In this document: piece after piece, positions 45,652 to 57,418 of the stretch
Numbering within the stretch: the first letter of the stretch is position 1
How the letters are laid out: each line of letters opens with the position of its first letter
Assembly: GCF_016808095.1 (NCBI RefSeq)
Contig: NC_068976.1
Coordinates: forward strand, 36,477,871 to 36,541,870
DNA from: Vigna angularis
Lineage: Eukaryota; Streptophyta; Magnoliopsida; Fabales; Fabaceae
Direction: 5' to 3'
DNA length: 64,000 bases
The notes under the pieces: generated by a model
The model's input: only the letters and a program-made list of their open reading frames with translations
Databases searched by the model: none
Told to the model about the DNA's origin: nothing
Translations under genes and position numbers: made by a program

Positions 45652-46380
45652 TGATACAAGAAGGCCTAGCACCATTGGACCTATCTCAAGAGGGATGATC
45701 AAGAAGCTACAAGATTAGTACTCTCCCAAAGGCCAAACCCTCTTTGCTATCTTTGGATGGAAGATTGGAGACCTAGAAGATGCTTTTAAGATATTCCAAA
45801 TCTGCCAAAACATGGAGAAGGGTAAAATAGACATTTCTATACAAGAAGGGGTGTGCTTATCCTTCTATGGGGCTGCATTAGTAATTGTTTTCTCCACATA
45901 AAACTCATTTGTCACGTTTGCTAGCAGCCACACATTTAGCACATGGGTAGTAATAGAATTTCAGATTTAAAACGTGTAAAAGGCTTACTCAAGCTTAGAG
46001 ATTGATCTATAAAATCTCATGAGCAAAGCTTGTATCTCACTTTTGGATTATAGTAAAGAATTTCTGCTGAAATGCATAGCAAATTCCTTCTCCAAGAGTC
46101 ACTTCTTAGCTTGATTTCCATTGCAACTTCCTTCCACTCTAGGAAGCCTTCTGAGTTGTGAATCACCTCTCCAAGCTAGCCTCCATATCCAACCACCATA
46201 AACACCAATCATCCGCTGCATCACATCCAAACCTCCAAAACCAATCTGCTCCTGAATTTCCAAGTCTGCACACCTCCGCATCGGATACAGCTCCTGTTAC
46301 ATTGGTTGCAGCAACTGTCCAAGTCTCATTTCACCTCCAATCTCATGGTTCATCTTCTCCACATCTCCTAGGATGTATCA
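45652..46380 (+). repeat. 3' LTR of E6
   Basis: 729 bp; the only difference seen from 41197-41925 is near 45736 (aaaacc against aaaccc). Confidence 0.95.
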
Positions 46381-46924
46381 GATTCATTGCATTAGCATTT
46401 CTTTACATTACTCAAGTTGAGTTTACAAATGATGAAGCTCTCTTTTATAGGAGAAGATGAGCTTGGAAGTGTGCAAGGAAAGCTACTAAATTATGCTAAT
46501 TACATGTGCTGAAAACTAATGAACGTGAGTTGCACTTTTCACGTGGGAAGCATGGAGCATGTGCTACAAATGAAGATGGCTCACAGTGTGGCTTGTGTTC
46601 CACGTGAAAGCAAGTAAAGTGTGCTTCAAAGTAAAGAAGAGCCATGGCTGAATGTGTTGCATATGGAAAGTGTGGAAAACATGCTTCATGGTTGGTTGCA
46701 ACATACATTCCTTCTTGCTTCCTTTGTTTCCTCTTTGCTTGGCAACTCTCCTAGGAACTTTCCAACCTTTATTGTCCTACAAACAATGTAAATGGAATTA
46801 GTTAAAGAGAACATGTTAAGACTTAGAAAGAAAAGATTAAGTCCTTTATTCAACTTCCCTTTCTTGGTCTTAGAGTAAAGTTGATACTTCTTTGGATGGG
46901 AAGTCCCTAAAGGGGTTGCCATCA

Positions 46925-47638
46925 CTTTGAAAAACCACTTCCTTATCCAAAGAACTATTCAAGGAATGAGAAAGAAAAACAGTTGAAAAGATTCATGGAG
47001 TTGTTTAAGAAACTGGAAATTACTATACCATTCTCTGAAGCATTGCAACAGATGCCATCATATGCAAAATTTTTGAAGGAACTTCTTACAAAGAAAAACA
47101 AATACATTGAGAAGGAAACTATCAAGGTACAGGGTAACTGTAGTGCAATCATACAGAAATTACCTCCTAAGTTTAAAGATCTAGGAAGCTTCACTATTAC
47201 ATGCACCATAGGAGATTTGGAAGTTGGAAGAGCATTAATTGATTTGGGAGCTAGCATTAATTTAATGCCGCTAGCATTAATTTGGGAGCTAGAATGGCTC
47301 TTCAACTGGCAGATAGGTCTCTTAAATATCCATATGGAGTGGTTGAAGATGTTTTAGTGAAGGTTGACAAGTTTGTATTCCCAGTAGATTTTATTGTAAT
47401 GGAGATGGAAGGGAATAGTGATGTACCTCTCATTCTTGGGAGACCTTTTATGAAGACTGCTAGAGTTTTAATTGATGTGGAGAATGGTAAGCTTAAATTG
47501 AGAGTTCATGATGAAGAAATCACCTTTGACGTATTCAAAGCCATGACATATTCGAATGATGATAAAGAGTGTTTTCAATTTGACGAACTTGATGAAGTTT
47601 GTATGATGCAAGAAAGGATGGTGCTCGTGAAGATTTAG
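46925..47638 (+). pseudogene. gag-pro: Gag end and protease of the autonomous Athila-type unit
   Basis: Resumes after E4. The Gag C-terminal part (KRFMELFKKLEITIPFSEAL) is typical of autonomous Athila. The retropepsin region has LIDLGASINLMP, then a short sequence (gctagcattaattt) repeats at about 47253 and 47271. This changes the frame and removes the segment after the active site. The second frame (47282-47638) carries VDFIVMEMEG and LILGRPFMKTA. The protease is therefore broken just after the catalytic Asp motif. Confidence 0.8.
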
Positions 47639-49421
47639 ATGAAGGAGAAGAGAAATTAATTGAAGAATATCAGATGGACTTGGAAACATTGAAAAAAATT
47701 CCAGTGGAGGATACAAAGTTTGAAATAATTAATCAAGAAGAAGAAGTTAAAGCAAAGAAACTAGAATTAAAAAGACTACCAGCACATCTGAAATATGTAT
47801 TTCTAGAAGAAGATGAAAAAAAGTCGGTTATCATTAGTAACTCTTTGTCTCTACAAGAAGAAGAACAGTTGATAGAAATTTTGAAAGCTAACAAAGAAGC
47901 GATTGGGTTGTCAATATCAGATCTTAAAGGTATTAGCCCAACTTATTGTATGCATAAGATCTTTATGGAAGAGGATTATAGACCGAGTGCTCAACCACAG
48001 AGAAGGTTAAACCCTGTAATGAAGGAGGTGGTTAGAAAAGAAGTGTTGAAACTTTTAGAAGCTGGTATCATTTATCCAATCTCTGACAGTGAATGGGTGA
48101 GTCCAATACAGGTGGTTCCAAAGAAAGGCGGAATGACAGTAATTCATAATGATAAGAATGAACTTATTCCCGCTCGGACAGTTACTGGATGGTGAATGTG
48201 CATTGATTACAGGAAGCTAAATAAAGCCACTAGGAAGGATCATTTTCCTCTTTCTTTCATGGACCAAATGTTAGAAATCTTAGCAGGTCAAGCTTTCTAT
48301 TGCTTTCTAGATGGATATTCTGGATACAATCAAATTGTGGTAGATCCAAAAGACCAAGACAAGACAACTTTTACTTGTCCTTTTGGTATCTTTGCCTATA
48401 GAAAGATGCCATTTGGATTATGTAATGCTCCAGCTACATTTCAAAGGTGTATGCAGGCGATTTTTGCAGATCTCTTAGAAAAGTGCATTGAAGTCTTCAT
48501 GGATGATTTTTCAGTTTTTGGAAATTCTTTCCAAAGGTGTTTGGCGAATTTGAATATTGTTCTTAAAAGACGTGTTCAGACAAATCTTGTTCTTAATTGG
48601 GAGACATGTCATTTTATGGTAACAAAGGAATTGTGTTGGGTCATAAAATTTCTGCTAAAGGAATTGAGGTAGATAAAGCCAAAGTAGAACTCATTGAGAA
48701 ACTGCCTCCACCAACAAATGTAAGGGGGATCAGAAGTTTTCTAGGTCATGCTGGATTTTATAGAAGATTCATTAGAGATTTTTCAAAAATTGCTAAACCA
48801 TTGAGTAATCTTCTGATGAAGGACGCTCCTTTCGTGATGAATGAAGAATGTTTGAAAGCTTTTGACATATTGAAGAGCAAATTAGTGTTAGCTCCAGTAA
48901 TTGTAGCTCCAGATTGGGATAAAAAATTTGAACTAATGTGTGATGCAAGTGATTATGCAATAGGAGTTGTTCTTGGCCAGCGGAAAGAACGGATTTTTCA
49001 TCCAATTTATTATGCTAGCAAAGTTCTGAATGATGCTCAGTTGAATTATGCTACTACCGAGAAAGAATTTCTAGCTATAATGTATGCTCTAGAGAAATTT
49101 AGACCTTAACTTATTGGGTCTAAGGTGATTATTTATACAGATCATGCAGCTATCAAATACTTGTTGGCAAAGCCAGATTATAAGCCACGTCTGATTAGAT
49201 GGGTATTACTCTTGCAAGAATTTGATGTGGAGATCCATGATAAGAAAGGGAGTGAGAATTTGATTGTTGATCATTTGTCACGGTTAATCAACGAGGTACT
49301 AGCAAGGAATCAGAAATCTGGGAATCTTTTTCAGATGAAGCACTCATGTATATTTAGCAGAGGCCATGGTTTACTGATATGGCTAATTTCAAAGTTGCAA
49401 GGGTCATGCCAGAGGATTTAA
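47599..49421 (+). pseudogene. pol: Reverse transcriptase and RNase H, Athila type, broken
   Basis: Order: RT N-terminal part (VSPIQVVPKKGG), MCIDYRKLNKAT, FLDGYSGYNQI (first catalytic Asp), MPFGLCNAPATF, then VFMDDFSVFG (catalytic Asp pair), the thumb/connection (RSFLGHAGFYRRFI), and RNase H (ELMCDASDYAIG, then TDHAAIKYL). FMDDF in place of YxDDI is the Athila form. Lesions: TGA at 48193-48195 in place of an Arg codon, a one-base loss near 48625, TAA at 49107-49109. All catalytic motifs are still readable, so this was the enzyme source for the family and is now dead. Confidence 0.88.
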
Positions 49422-50660
49422 CTTGGCAACAAAGAAAGAAATTTTTGCATGATATGCCAAGCAGTTTGTCTGGGGTGATCCTTATTTGTTCAAGATTGGA
49501 GCAGATAATCTTCTGAGGAGATGTGTGACAAATGAAGAACTAGAAGGAATTCTGTGGCATTGTCATGATTCACTTTATGGGGGACATTTTAATGGAGAAA
49601 GAACAACAGCAAAAGTTCTTCAATCAGGGTTTTATTGGCCAACTTTATTTAAAGATGCTCATAATCATGCTAGAAATTGTGATAAGTGACAAAGAGCAGG
49701 GACGATCACTAAACGTCATGAGATGCCATTACAAGGCATTTTAGAGGTTGAGGTTTTTGATTGTTGGGGTATTGACTTTGTGGGACCTTTTCCTCCATCT
49801 TTCAACAATGAATATATTTTGGTAGCAGTGGATTATGTGAGTAAATGGGTGGAAGCATTAGCTTGTCCTAAAAATGATGCTAGCACGGTAATTAAATTTT
49901 TGAAGAAGTAGATATTTTCACGTTTTGGAACTCCAAGAGTGTTAATTAGTGATGGGGGATCTCATTTTTGCAATTATCAGTTAGAAAAAGTACTCAAACA
50001 TTATGGAGTGAAACATAAGGTAGTTGCACCTTATCATCCACAAACCAATGGACAAGATGAGGTATCTAACAGAGAGATAAAAAGGATCCTGGAAAAACAG
50101 TAACTTCATCAAGAAAGGATTGGTCACTAAAGCTGGATGATGCTCTTTGGGCTTATAGGACGGCAATGAAGACGTCCATGGGTTTATCACCGTTTCAATT
50201 AGTCTATGGGAAAGCATGTCATTTGCTAGTAGAGTTGGAGCATAAAGCATTGTGGGCTTTAAAATTCTTGAATTTTGATCCGTATGAAACTCAGGGCACA
50301 CGTAGAAGGCAGATTCTGGAGCTTGAAGAAATGCAGTTACATGCATATGATTCATCCAAGGCTTACAAAGATAAAATTAAATTTTATCATGACAGGAAGT
50401 TGGTAAATAAAGTCTTTAATCCAGGACAACAGGTACTATTATTCAATTCAAGATTGAAGATATTCCCTGGGAAGTTGAAGACAAAATGGTCAGGACCATT
50501 TGTAATAAAAGGAGTGCATCCACATGGAGCAATTGAAATATTTAATCCAGCTGCTGATGCTCCACAGAAAAGCTGGGTGGTCAATGGTCAACGTCTCAAG
50601 CCTTATTTAGGGGGAGAAGTGCAACACTTGTCCACAATGATACAGTTGGTTGATCCTTGA
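49422..50660 (+). pseudogene. pol: Integrase, Athila type, broken
   Basis: HHCC zinc-binding part (LWHCHDSLYGGH ... CDK with the following Cys codon now TGA at 49687-49689). Core with [10 protein letters not shown] (first Asp), LISDGGSHF (second Asp) and [16 protein letters not shown] (Glu). Stops at 49909-49911 and about 50101, with a frame change there. The C-terminal part 50166-50660 is open ([29 protein letters not shown]). No envelope-like ORF follows. Confidence 0.87.
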
Positions 50661-51895
50661 AATTTTGGGTCAGGCTCATGACGTTAAACAAGCGCTTATT
50701 GGGAGGCAACCCAGTGTTCTAAACTTATTTACTTGTGTTTTTAGAATAGGGTTTGATGTTATGATGGTTTGTTTATGATTGTCATTGTTTGATAAGTAAT
50801 GCTTGATGATGCTTTGATATGGATTCATGTTGAGATGTGCACATTACATGCTTATATAGGTGGTTCACAAGCTTTGTGAACAAATGCATGATATAGTGAT
50901 TGTGATTGTGATATTAAGCAGGATGTGTATGTCAAATGTGAATGAGCTTATATGTGAGGTTTTGAGCTCTAGAGATTGTGTGATTGAGTGCTATTATTTT
51001 GAAAGCATGAATGACTTTGCCCAGGTTTTCTATGACTGAATTACTAGCTTGTTTGCATCATATGATCAAGGCCATTTGTTGGTAACCCTTGTATTAGCCA
51101 ATTTCATGAAATGAGCCACTAAAAGAGAACACTATGTGTTCTATCCTTTGAACCCCTAGCCTTGAACATGATTTGAAAACCCTTGTTGAAAAGCCTTACC
51201 TTGAGTTAACTAGAAAATATTTTGTGGTATTGACAAATGTTCAAGTTTGGGGTTGTTGGAAAATAGAAAGGGAAATTGAAAGCATTGAGCTAAGAGCTAA
51301 GAATTAAGTATGTAAAAAGAGAAAGAAAAAGAGAAAGAAAAGAAAAGAAAAAGCAAAGCTCAATGCAAAAGAAAGTTGGGGAAAAGTAAGAATGATTGTG
51401 TTTATATGATTCTCTTAACTCAAGGGTTTTGTGATCTAGAAAAACCAATTTTCTTGTTAGCCCAGCCACATTATAAGCCATTGAAAAGTCCTTGTGAGGA
51501 TGCATGCTTGTGAATTTATTTGACTGTGGTTAAATGAAAGGCAAAGTCAATTCATGTGACATTGTGATAGTAGAGCGAATGAGTGATTACCTCTTATACA
51601 CGTGTATTTGAGTGAAACACTTTACTTAGTGAGGAAATATTCCATGAGTACATGAACATCCATGCTTAGTTGATTGATCATTCATGAAAAATAGCATTTG
51701 TTGGATATTAAGTGACTTTGTGAACACTAAAGCATGTGTATGTCTTGATTGAAGTCTTTGTCATGAGCTTAATTGAAGTTTTTACTTATCTTGAAAAGAG
51801 GATTTTTGAATGGAGTAAACCATTGTATTAATTGGTAGAAGATTGAGTTACATCTTGTTTGCTTGAGGACAAGCAAAGTTCTAAGTTTGGGGTTG
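50661..51895 (+). other. 3' non-coding tail of the autonomous-type unit
   Basis: Opens with the GACGTTAAACAAGCGCT box and a TTGGGAGGCAACCCAG hairpin (50699-50714). No constant-loop hairpin was found here. Ends with the polypurine tract AAGTTTGGGGTTG (51883-51895). No ORF2. Confidence 0.78.
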
Positions 51896-53221
51896 TGATA
51901 ATAGTTAAAAACTGTTATTTTCATGCTTAAAATTGATACTAAAAGCAACCTTTAACACTTAGAAACTAGCTTGGAATCATGCTTTTGTTCATATTTTTGG
52001 AAATAAGAGAGTTGGACAGGTTTATGCTTGATTTCAGTGTTTTATGCAGGTTTTAAGGTGAATTTGGTGAAAGAAGTGAAGAAGGATAGAGATGGAATCA
52101 GAAAAGAACTCAAAAAGTGGAAAAGGAGAAGCCGCAAGTACCGCTCAGCGGTAGTTTACTGCTGAGCGACACTCAGGAACACCCATTGGCTCCGCTGAGG
52201 GGTGAAAATGCAGCTGAGGGGAAAATTGACTTTGCGCTAGTACCGCTGAGCGGCAGTTTACCGCTGAGCGGTGGTATTTTGGGCTTAGGCCCACTTTTCT
52301 GTAATATTACGAATAGTATATAAGCTTTAGGACTTCCTAGGGTTTGTATCTTTGGTTGGAGACGAAGTAAACACACACCTTTCCATCCCTTGGAGGAAGA
52401 TCTTGGATGCTAAGGCTACCTTTTCATCTTTCTAGGGTTCTATTTTTCATTCTTTCATTATTGTTCATCTAGTTTCACCATGAATATGGTGAACTAAACC
52501 TTGTATTGTTGTTAGGGAATCAATGTAGTCTTGTGAAACTCTCATATATGGAATTTGTGTTTTAACATCTTATTTTAAGATACATGCTTTCTTTCATCAT
52601 TAGTTAGGGTTTTTCCTCCTTGCTTAAAGCTTGCATTGTTTAACTCATTCAATGCCATGATTATTGATTTTGTCGATATGGGAACGTACAGGGAAATCTA
52701 GATCCGGGGAATTTCTCCCAATAGCATATTGCCTAGACATAGGAATATGAGGGTTGGTTGCTGTTAAGCTTCTGCACTTCAGAATTAATTATTAGGGATG
52801 CTAGGAATTGTATGAACTCGTAATTAAGGATAGGCCTTCTTGCAAGGTGGTTTAGAGAGTGGCATTAACATTGATGAAAAGAATGATGAATTCCTAAAGT
52901 ATATGAGAGTGGATAAGATGAAATTGATTACCCCAACAACATACTCATCCATCTAATACATTAAAGTGTTTGATTTCCTCTTTTCCATTGATCAAATTCA
53001 TGCATACATGTTTAATTATTGTCTTTTGCATTTAAAACCTACAATCAATTGTTCACAAGTCTTAAATAATCAACAAATCATATAACTAACTAGGTCGTGA
53101 GTCCTTTGGGAGAACGATACTTGGTCTTACCGAGTTTGTTACTTGATACGATTCGGTCACACTTGCCGAGGGTTAAACAAGTTTTTGGCACCGTTTTTCG
53201 GTGTTCATAAATTTGTCATCA
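51896..53221 (+). repeat. 3' LTR of the E3 array
   Basis: TGATAATAGTT ... ATTTGTCATCA, 1326 bp, followed by the TSD gactt (53222-53226). Confidence 0.92.
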
Positions 53222-53688
53222 GACTTCACAAGTTGAAAGCATTCTCTACTCATTTAGCATCTCCACCCAAGTAAGTCAAGAATTTTTCATTCTAGGGTTC
53301 TTGAGCATGAATTTGATTGTTGAAGCATGAAATTTTTAGGGGTTTTGATTTCTATGCATGATTTAATGAATTAATTGATTTTTGAATCGATTGAACTGAT
53401 TGATTTTGATCTGGAAGCATGAAAATTATATGTGGGTGGAGTTAGGAAAGGTCAAAAGATATTTTTCAAAAATCTGCAGAATCACCGCTCAGGGGTAAAT
53501 TGCCGCTGAGCGGCGCTCTGACAAACTTGGAATTTTTGCTTAATTGTGTACTGGATTGATGCCCTGGTGGCGCTGAGGGGTGATTTTGACCCTCAGTAGT
53601 GTTTTAGCATGGAATTAGGGTGTTGTTTTAGGTTTACTAATGATTAACAATATGTCTTGTGGTTTTGTAATCTGTGTTTGATGTAGGA
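53222..53688 (+). other. E1 pre-ORF2 region with intron-like segment
   Basis: Resumes E1 after E3. GTAAGT donor at 53271, acceptor GTTTGATGTAG ending 53686; segment 53271-53686 (416 bp). CCGCTGAGCGG-type motifs near 53485-53520. Confidence 0.65.
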
Positions 53689-54929
53689 ATGGCATCCTCT
53701 TCAAGCAAAAGAGTGAAGACCATGGCATCCAAAAGGAAAGAAAAGGAACCAGAACAAACCCACTCTAGTAGGTTCCTATCTCGCAAACATGAGAAGCATT
53801 TTAAGGTGGTCCAAGATAGGAGGCTCCTTATGGAGAGGGAAGTTGGAATGATACCTAACTTTGCTCCTCAGTTTGGAGAGCAACTACTGGGAAGGAATTG
53901 GGGGAAGCTAGCCACATACCCTGCACCAGCCAATATAGTTGTGGTGAAAGAATTTTACACCAATGCAAGGAAGATTGGTGATTATCCGGTTGAGGATTAC
54001 CTAGGCTATGTTAGAGGCCACGCTATTAGGTATGATCCTAACTCTATCAACAGCTTCTTGGGTACTGTATGGGCTGCTGAGCAGTGCGACTTTGCTCTAT
54101 GTATGGAAAAGGGTAATGATTTTGATGATGTGGAGAGTGTTCTATGCGTACCTGAAGGACATTTTAAGAGAAACAAAATTGGTTCTGTGGTAAACATTAG
54201 GAGGACTGACTTGAATCCTCTTGCAAAGTATTGGATGGCATTTTCTCATGCCAACATTCAGCCATGTTCTCATGTTTCAGACATCACTCTTAGCAGGGCA
54301 CTCCTCCTTTACTGTGCGATCAGGAATTTGAATGTCAATATTGGACAGGTCATAGCTAATGAGATAAGGGTGTGTGCTAACACAACAAACAGCAAAGCAC
54401 CCTTAGGACATCCTTCTTTGATCACACACCTATGCAAAATAGTTGGGGTGGATACTTCTGCTCCACCATTTGAGAAGCCAAGGAAAGCGATTAATGAGGC
54501 CTATTACAGACAATACTGTGGAGGTAAGGAGGCAGCTCAGCCAGTTCCACCACGCCGTACTCATAGAGAAAGAGGACAAGCACAGAGTCAGGCATCTACA
54601 AAGACACGTGAAGCAGAGCCTTTCCAAATGAGGGACATGTATATGTCTCTTAAAGGTGCACAGTTGCAGTCTATCCACAGAGGGTAGGTGGCCACTGCTG
54701 AGATGATTGTTGGAATGTATGATACACCTCAGCACACAGGTGGACTATGGAGGAGTTCCATAACGTGGTAGCTTGGCCAGAGGAGCAAGCCCAAGGCGAC
54801 AAAGCTGGAGCAACTGAAGCTTCAGCTATGGAGATGGATGAAGATGATGCTGATGATGATGAGGATGACACATTTGAGGATGCGGAAGATGAGGAAGAAG
54901 AGGAGGATACAGATGACAGCTCAGACTGA
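53689..54929 (+). pseudogene. ORF2 of E1, broken
   Basis: Starts MASSSSKR at 53689 after the acceptor. Colinear with E5 ORF2. TAG at 54685-54687 replaces a Gln codon, and a small deletion near 54730 shifts the frame; the acidic C-terminus continues in the other frame to 54929. The body (LATYPAPANIVVVKEFY, HPSLITHLC) is well kept, so inactivation is fairly recent. Confidence 0.8.
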
Positions 54930-56213
54930 TGAGTAGCTGAGATAGCATTTACTGATGAATCCTATCAGCACTAGAGCAGGAGTTATGCTTTTGTTTGGTT
55001 TTATATTTCTGGACCTATTTGCTTTTGTCTTTTTAGAATAGGGTTTGATGTACTCAATTGGAAACTTTGTTTGCTATGATGGTTTGAGTATGATTGTTGT
55101 TTGATAAGTAATGCTTGATAATGCTTTGATGATGATTGATGTTGAGATGTGCACATTATATGCTTATACAGGTGATTCACAAGCTTTTTGAACAAATGGA
55201 TGATGTTGTGATTGTGATTATGATGCTAAGTAGGATGTGTATATGTGGAATGTGAATGAGCTTATATATGAGGTTTTGAGCTCCAGAGTTTTTGTGATTG
55301 AATGCTATTACTTTGAAAGCATGAATGATTTTGCCCAGGTTTTTCTATGATTGAATCAATTGCTTGTTTGCATCATATGATCAAGGCCATTTGTTGGTAA
55401 CCCTTTTGTTAGCCAAATTCATGATTTTAGCCCACAAAAGAGAGCACTATGTGTTCTATCATTTGAACCCTTAGCCTTGAACATAATTTGAAAACCCCTT
55501 GTGAAAAGCTTTACCTTGAGTTAAGTAGAAAATATTTTGTGGTATTGACAAATGTTCAAGTTTGGGGTTGTTGGGAAGTTATGAAAAGGAAATTGAAAGC
55601 ATTGAGCTAAGAGCTAAAAACTAAATATGTGAAAAGAAAAAGAAAAAGAGAAAGAAAAGAGAAGAAAAAGCAAAGCTCAATGCAAAGGAAAGTTAGGAAT
55701 AAGTAAGAATGATTGTGTTTATATGATTCTCTTAACTCAAGGGTTTTGTGATCTAGAAAAACCAATTTTCTTGTTAGCCCAGCCACATTATAAGCCATTG
55801 AAAAGTCCTTGTGATGATGCATGCTTGTGAATGTATTTGATTATGGTTAAATGAAAGGCAAAATCAATTCTTGTGACATTGTGATAGTAGAGTGAATGAG
55901 TGATTACCTCCTATACACTTGTGTGTTTGAGTGAAACACTTTATCTAGTGAGGAAAGATTCCATGAGCACATGAACATCCATGCTTAGTTGATTGATCAT
56001 TTATGAAAAGTAGCATTTGTTGGATATTATGTGATTATGTGAACACTAGAGCATGTGCATGTCTTGACTAAAGTTTTTGTCATGAGCTTAATTGAGTACT
56101 TACTTATCTTGAAAAGAGAATTTTTGAATGGAGTGAACCATTGTATTGATTGGTAGAAGATTGAGTTACATCTTGTTTGCTTGAGGACAAGCAAAGTTCT
56201 AAGTTTGGGGTTG
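54930..56213 (+). other. 3' non-coding tail of E1
   Basis: Hairpin at 54941-54966 (GATAGCATT, loop TACTGATG, AATCCTATC; one mismatch). Ends with the polypurine tract (56201-56213). No supported ORF. Confidence 0.78.
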
Positions 56214-57418
56214 TGATAACAGTTGAAAAACTGTTATTTTCATGCTTAAAATTGATACTAAAAGCAACCTTTAACACTTGGAAAGTAGCTTAGAATCATG
56301 CTTTTGTTCATATTTTTAGAAATAAGAGAGTTGGACAGGTTTATGCTTGATTTCAATGTTTATGTAGGATTTAAGATGAATTTGATGAAAGAAGTGAAGA
56401 AGGATAGAGATGGAATCAGAAAAGAGCTCAAAAACTGCAAAAGAAGAGAAGCCGCAAGGACCGCTCAGCGCCAGTTTACCGCTGAGCGGCACTCAAGAGC
56501 ACCCGTTGGCTCCGCTGAGGGGTGAAAGTGCAGCTGAGGGGAGAAATGACTACGCGCTGGTACCGCTGAGCGGTGGTATTTGGGGCTTAGGCCCACTTTT
56601 CTGTAATATTGCGAATAGTATATAAGCTTTAGGACTTTCTAGGGTTTGTATCTTTGGCTGGAGACGAAGCAAACACACACCTTTCCACCCCTTGGAGGAA
56701 GATCTTGGATGCCAAGGCTACCTACTCATCTTTCTAGGGTTCTATCTTTAACTATCTCATTGTATTTCATCTAGTTTCACCATGAATATGGTGAACTAAA
56801 ATCTTCTTGTTGTTGGGGAATCAATGTAATCTTGTGAAACTCTCATATATGGAATTTTATGTTTAAACATCATATCTTTTATACATGCTTTCTTTCATCA
56901 TGAGTTAGGGTTTTTCCTCTTTGCTCAAAGCATGCATTGTTTAACTCATTCGATGTCATGATTATTGATTTTAGTGATATGGACACATACAGTAAAATCT
57001 AGATCCGGGGAAATTCTCCCAAAAGCAATATCGCCTAGACATAGGGATATGAGGGTTGGTTGCCCTTAAGCTTCTGTGCTTCAGAATTAATTATTAGGGA
57101 TGCTAGGAATTGTATGAACTCGTAATTAAGGATATGCTTTCTTCGCCGAGACATCGGGTTTAAGGTAATTTAGAGAGTGGAATTAACATTGATGAAAAGA
57201 TTGATGAATTCCTAAAATATATGAGAGTGGATAAGATGAAATTGATTTCCCCAACAACATACTCATCCATATAATTCATTCAGTGTTTGTGTTCTTCTTT
57301 CCCATTGATCAAAACTCATGCATACATGTTTACTTATTGTCTTTTGCATTTGAAACCTATAACCAATTGTTCACAAGTCTTAAATAATCAAAAAATCATA
57401 TAACTAACTAGGTCGTGA
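56214..57418 (+). repeat. 3' LTR of E1, end missing
   Basis: Starts TGATAACAGTTG after the polypurine tract. It breaks off within 'aactaactaggtcgtga', about 120 bp before the expected end, where CACTA transposase sequence begins. Confidence 0.85.

Larger units (their letters stand above)
41197..46380 (+). mobile_element. E6: complete, very young gag-only element, TSD gattc
   Basis: 5184 bp, flanked by gattc at 41192-41196 and 46381-46385. LTRs of 729 bp each; one mismatch noticed. Contains an initiator-Met-type primer site, a 2.3-kb leader, one open gag-like ORF and a polypurine tract (45639-45651). LTRs are clearly homologous to the LTR of E8, the CRM-like element at the right edge, which carries pol. 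Confidence 0.95.
27093..46924 (-). mobile_element. E4: gag-only chromovirus-like element, TSD ctttg
   Basis: Flanked by ctttg at 27088-27092 and 46925-46929. On the minus strand: 5' LTR (46924-46386 plus 41196-40954, split by E6), primer site (40951-40933), leader (split by E5), gag pseudogene (29192-27636), polypurine tract (about 27890-27875) and 3' LTR (27874-27093). Without E5 and E6 it is about 5.6 kb. Both LTRs count to 782 bp once the insertions are removed. Confidence 0.92.
40954..46924 (-). repeat. 5' LTR of E4, split by E6
   Basis: Halves 40954-41196 (243 bp) and 46386-46924 (539 bp), together 782 bp as in the partner 27093-27874. The two LTRs differ at a dozen or so positions by eye. 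TSD ctttg follows at 46925-46929. Confidence 0.92.
17615..53221 (+). mobile_element. E3: multi-LTR Athila-type array, TSD gactt
   Basis: Bounded by gactt at 17610-17614 and 53222-53226. Order: LTR start remnant (17615 to about 17679), 3'-end fragment (to 17823), LTR (17824-20316, interrupted by S2), deleted internal region (20317-23889), LTR (23890-25417), autonomous-type internal region (25418-51895, interrupted by E4) and LTR (51896-53221). One TSD pair around several LTRs suggests one insertion reshaped by unequal recombination or template switching. Confidence 0.8.
2859..57418 (+). mobile_element. E1: outermost non-autonomous Athila-type Ty3/gypsy element, split by three insertions
   Basis: Order on the plus strand: 5' LTR remnant (2859-4104), tRNA-Asp-type primer site, gag-protease pseudogene (4441-6868, remainder 16916-16947), inter-ORF region (16948-17614, resuming 53227), intron-like segment, ORF2 pseudogene (53689-54929), 3' tail and 3' LTR (56214-57418, lacking its end). 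Interrupted by E7, E2 and E3. Removing E2 and E3 with one copy of each 5-bp TSD (gtgtg, gactt) makes the E1 sequence continuous and colinear with the intact copy E5. No polymerase is present. Confidence 0.88.

Noticed and set aside
50661..51895. Envelope-like gene, as in some Athila elements
   Set aside because: The region after integrase has no ORF of useful length and no membrane-protein pattern in any frame.
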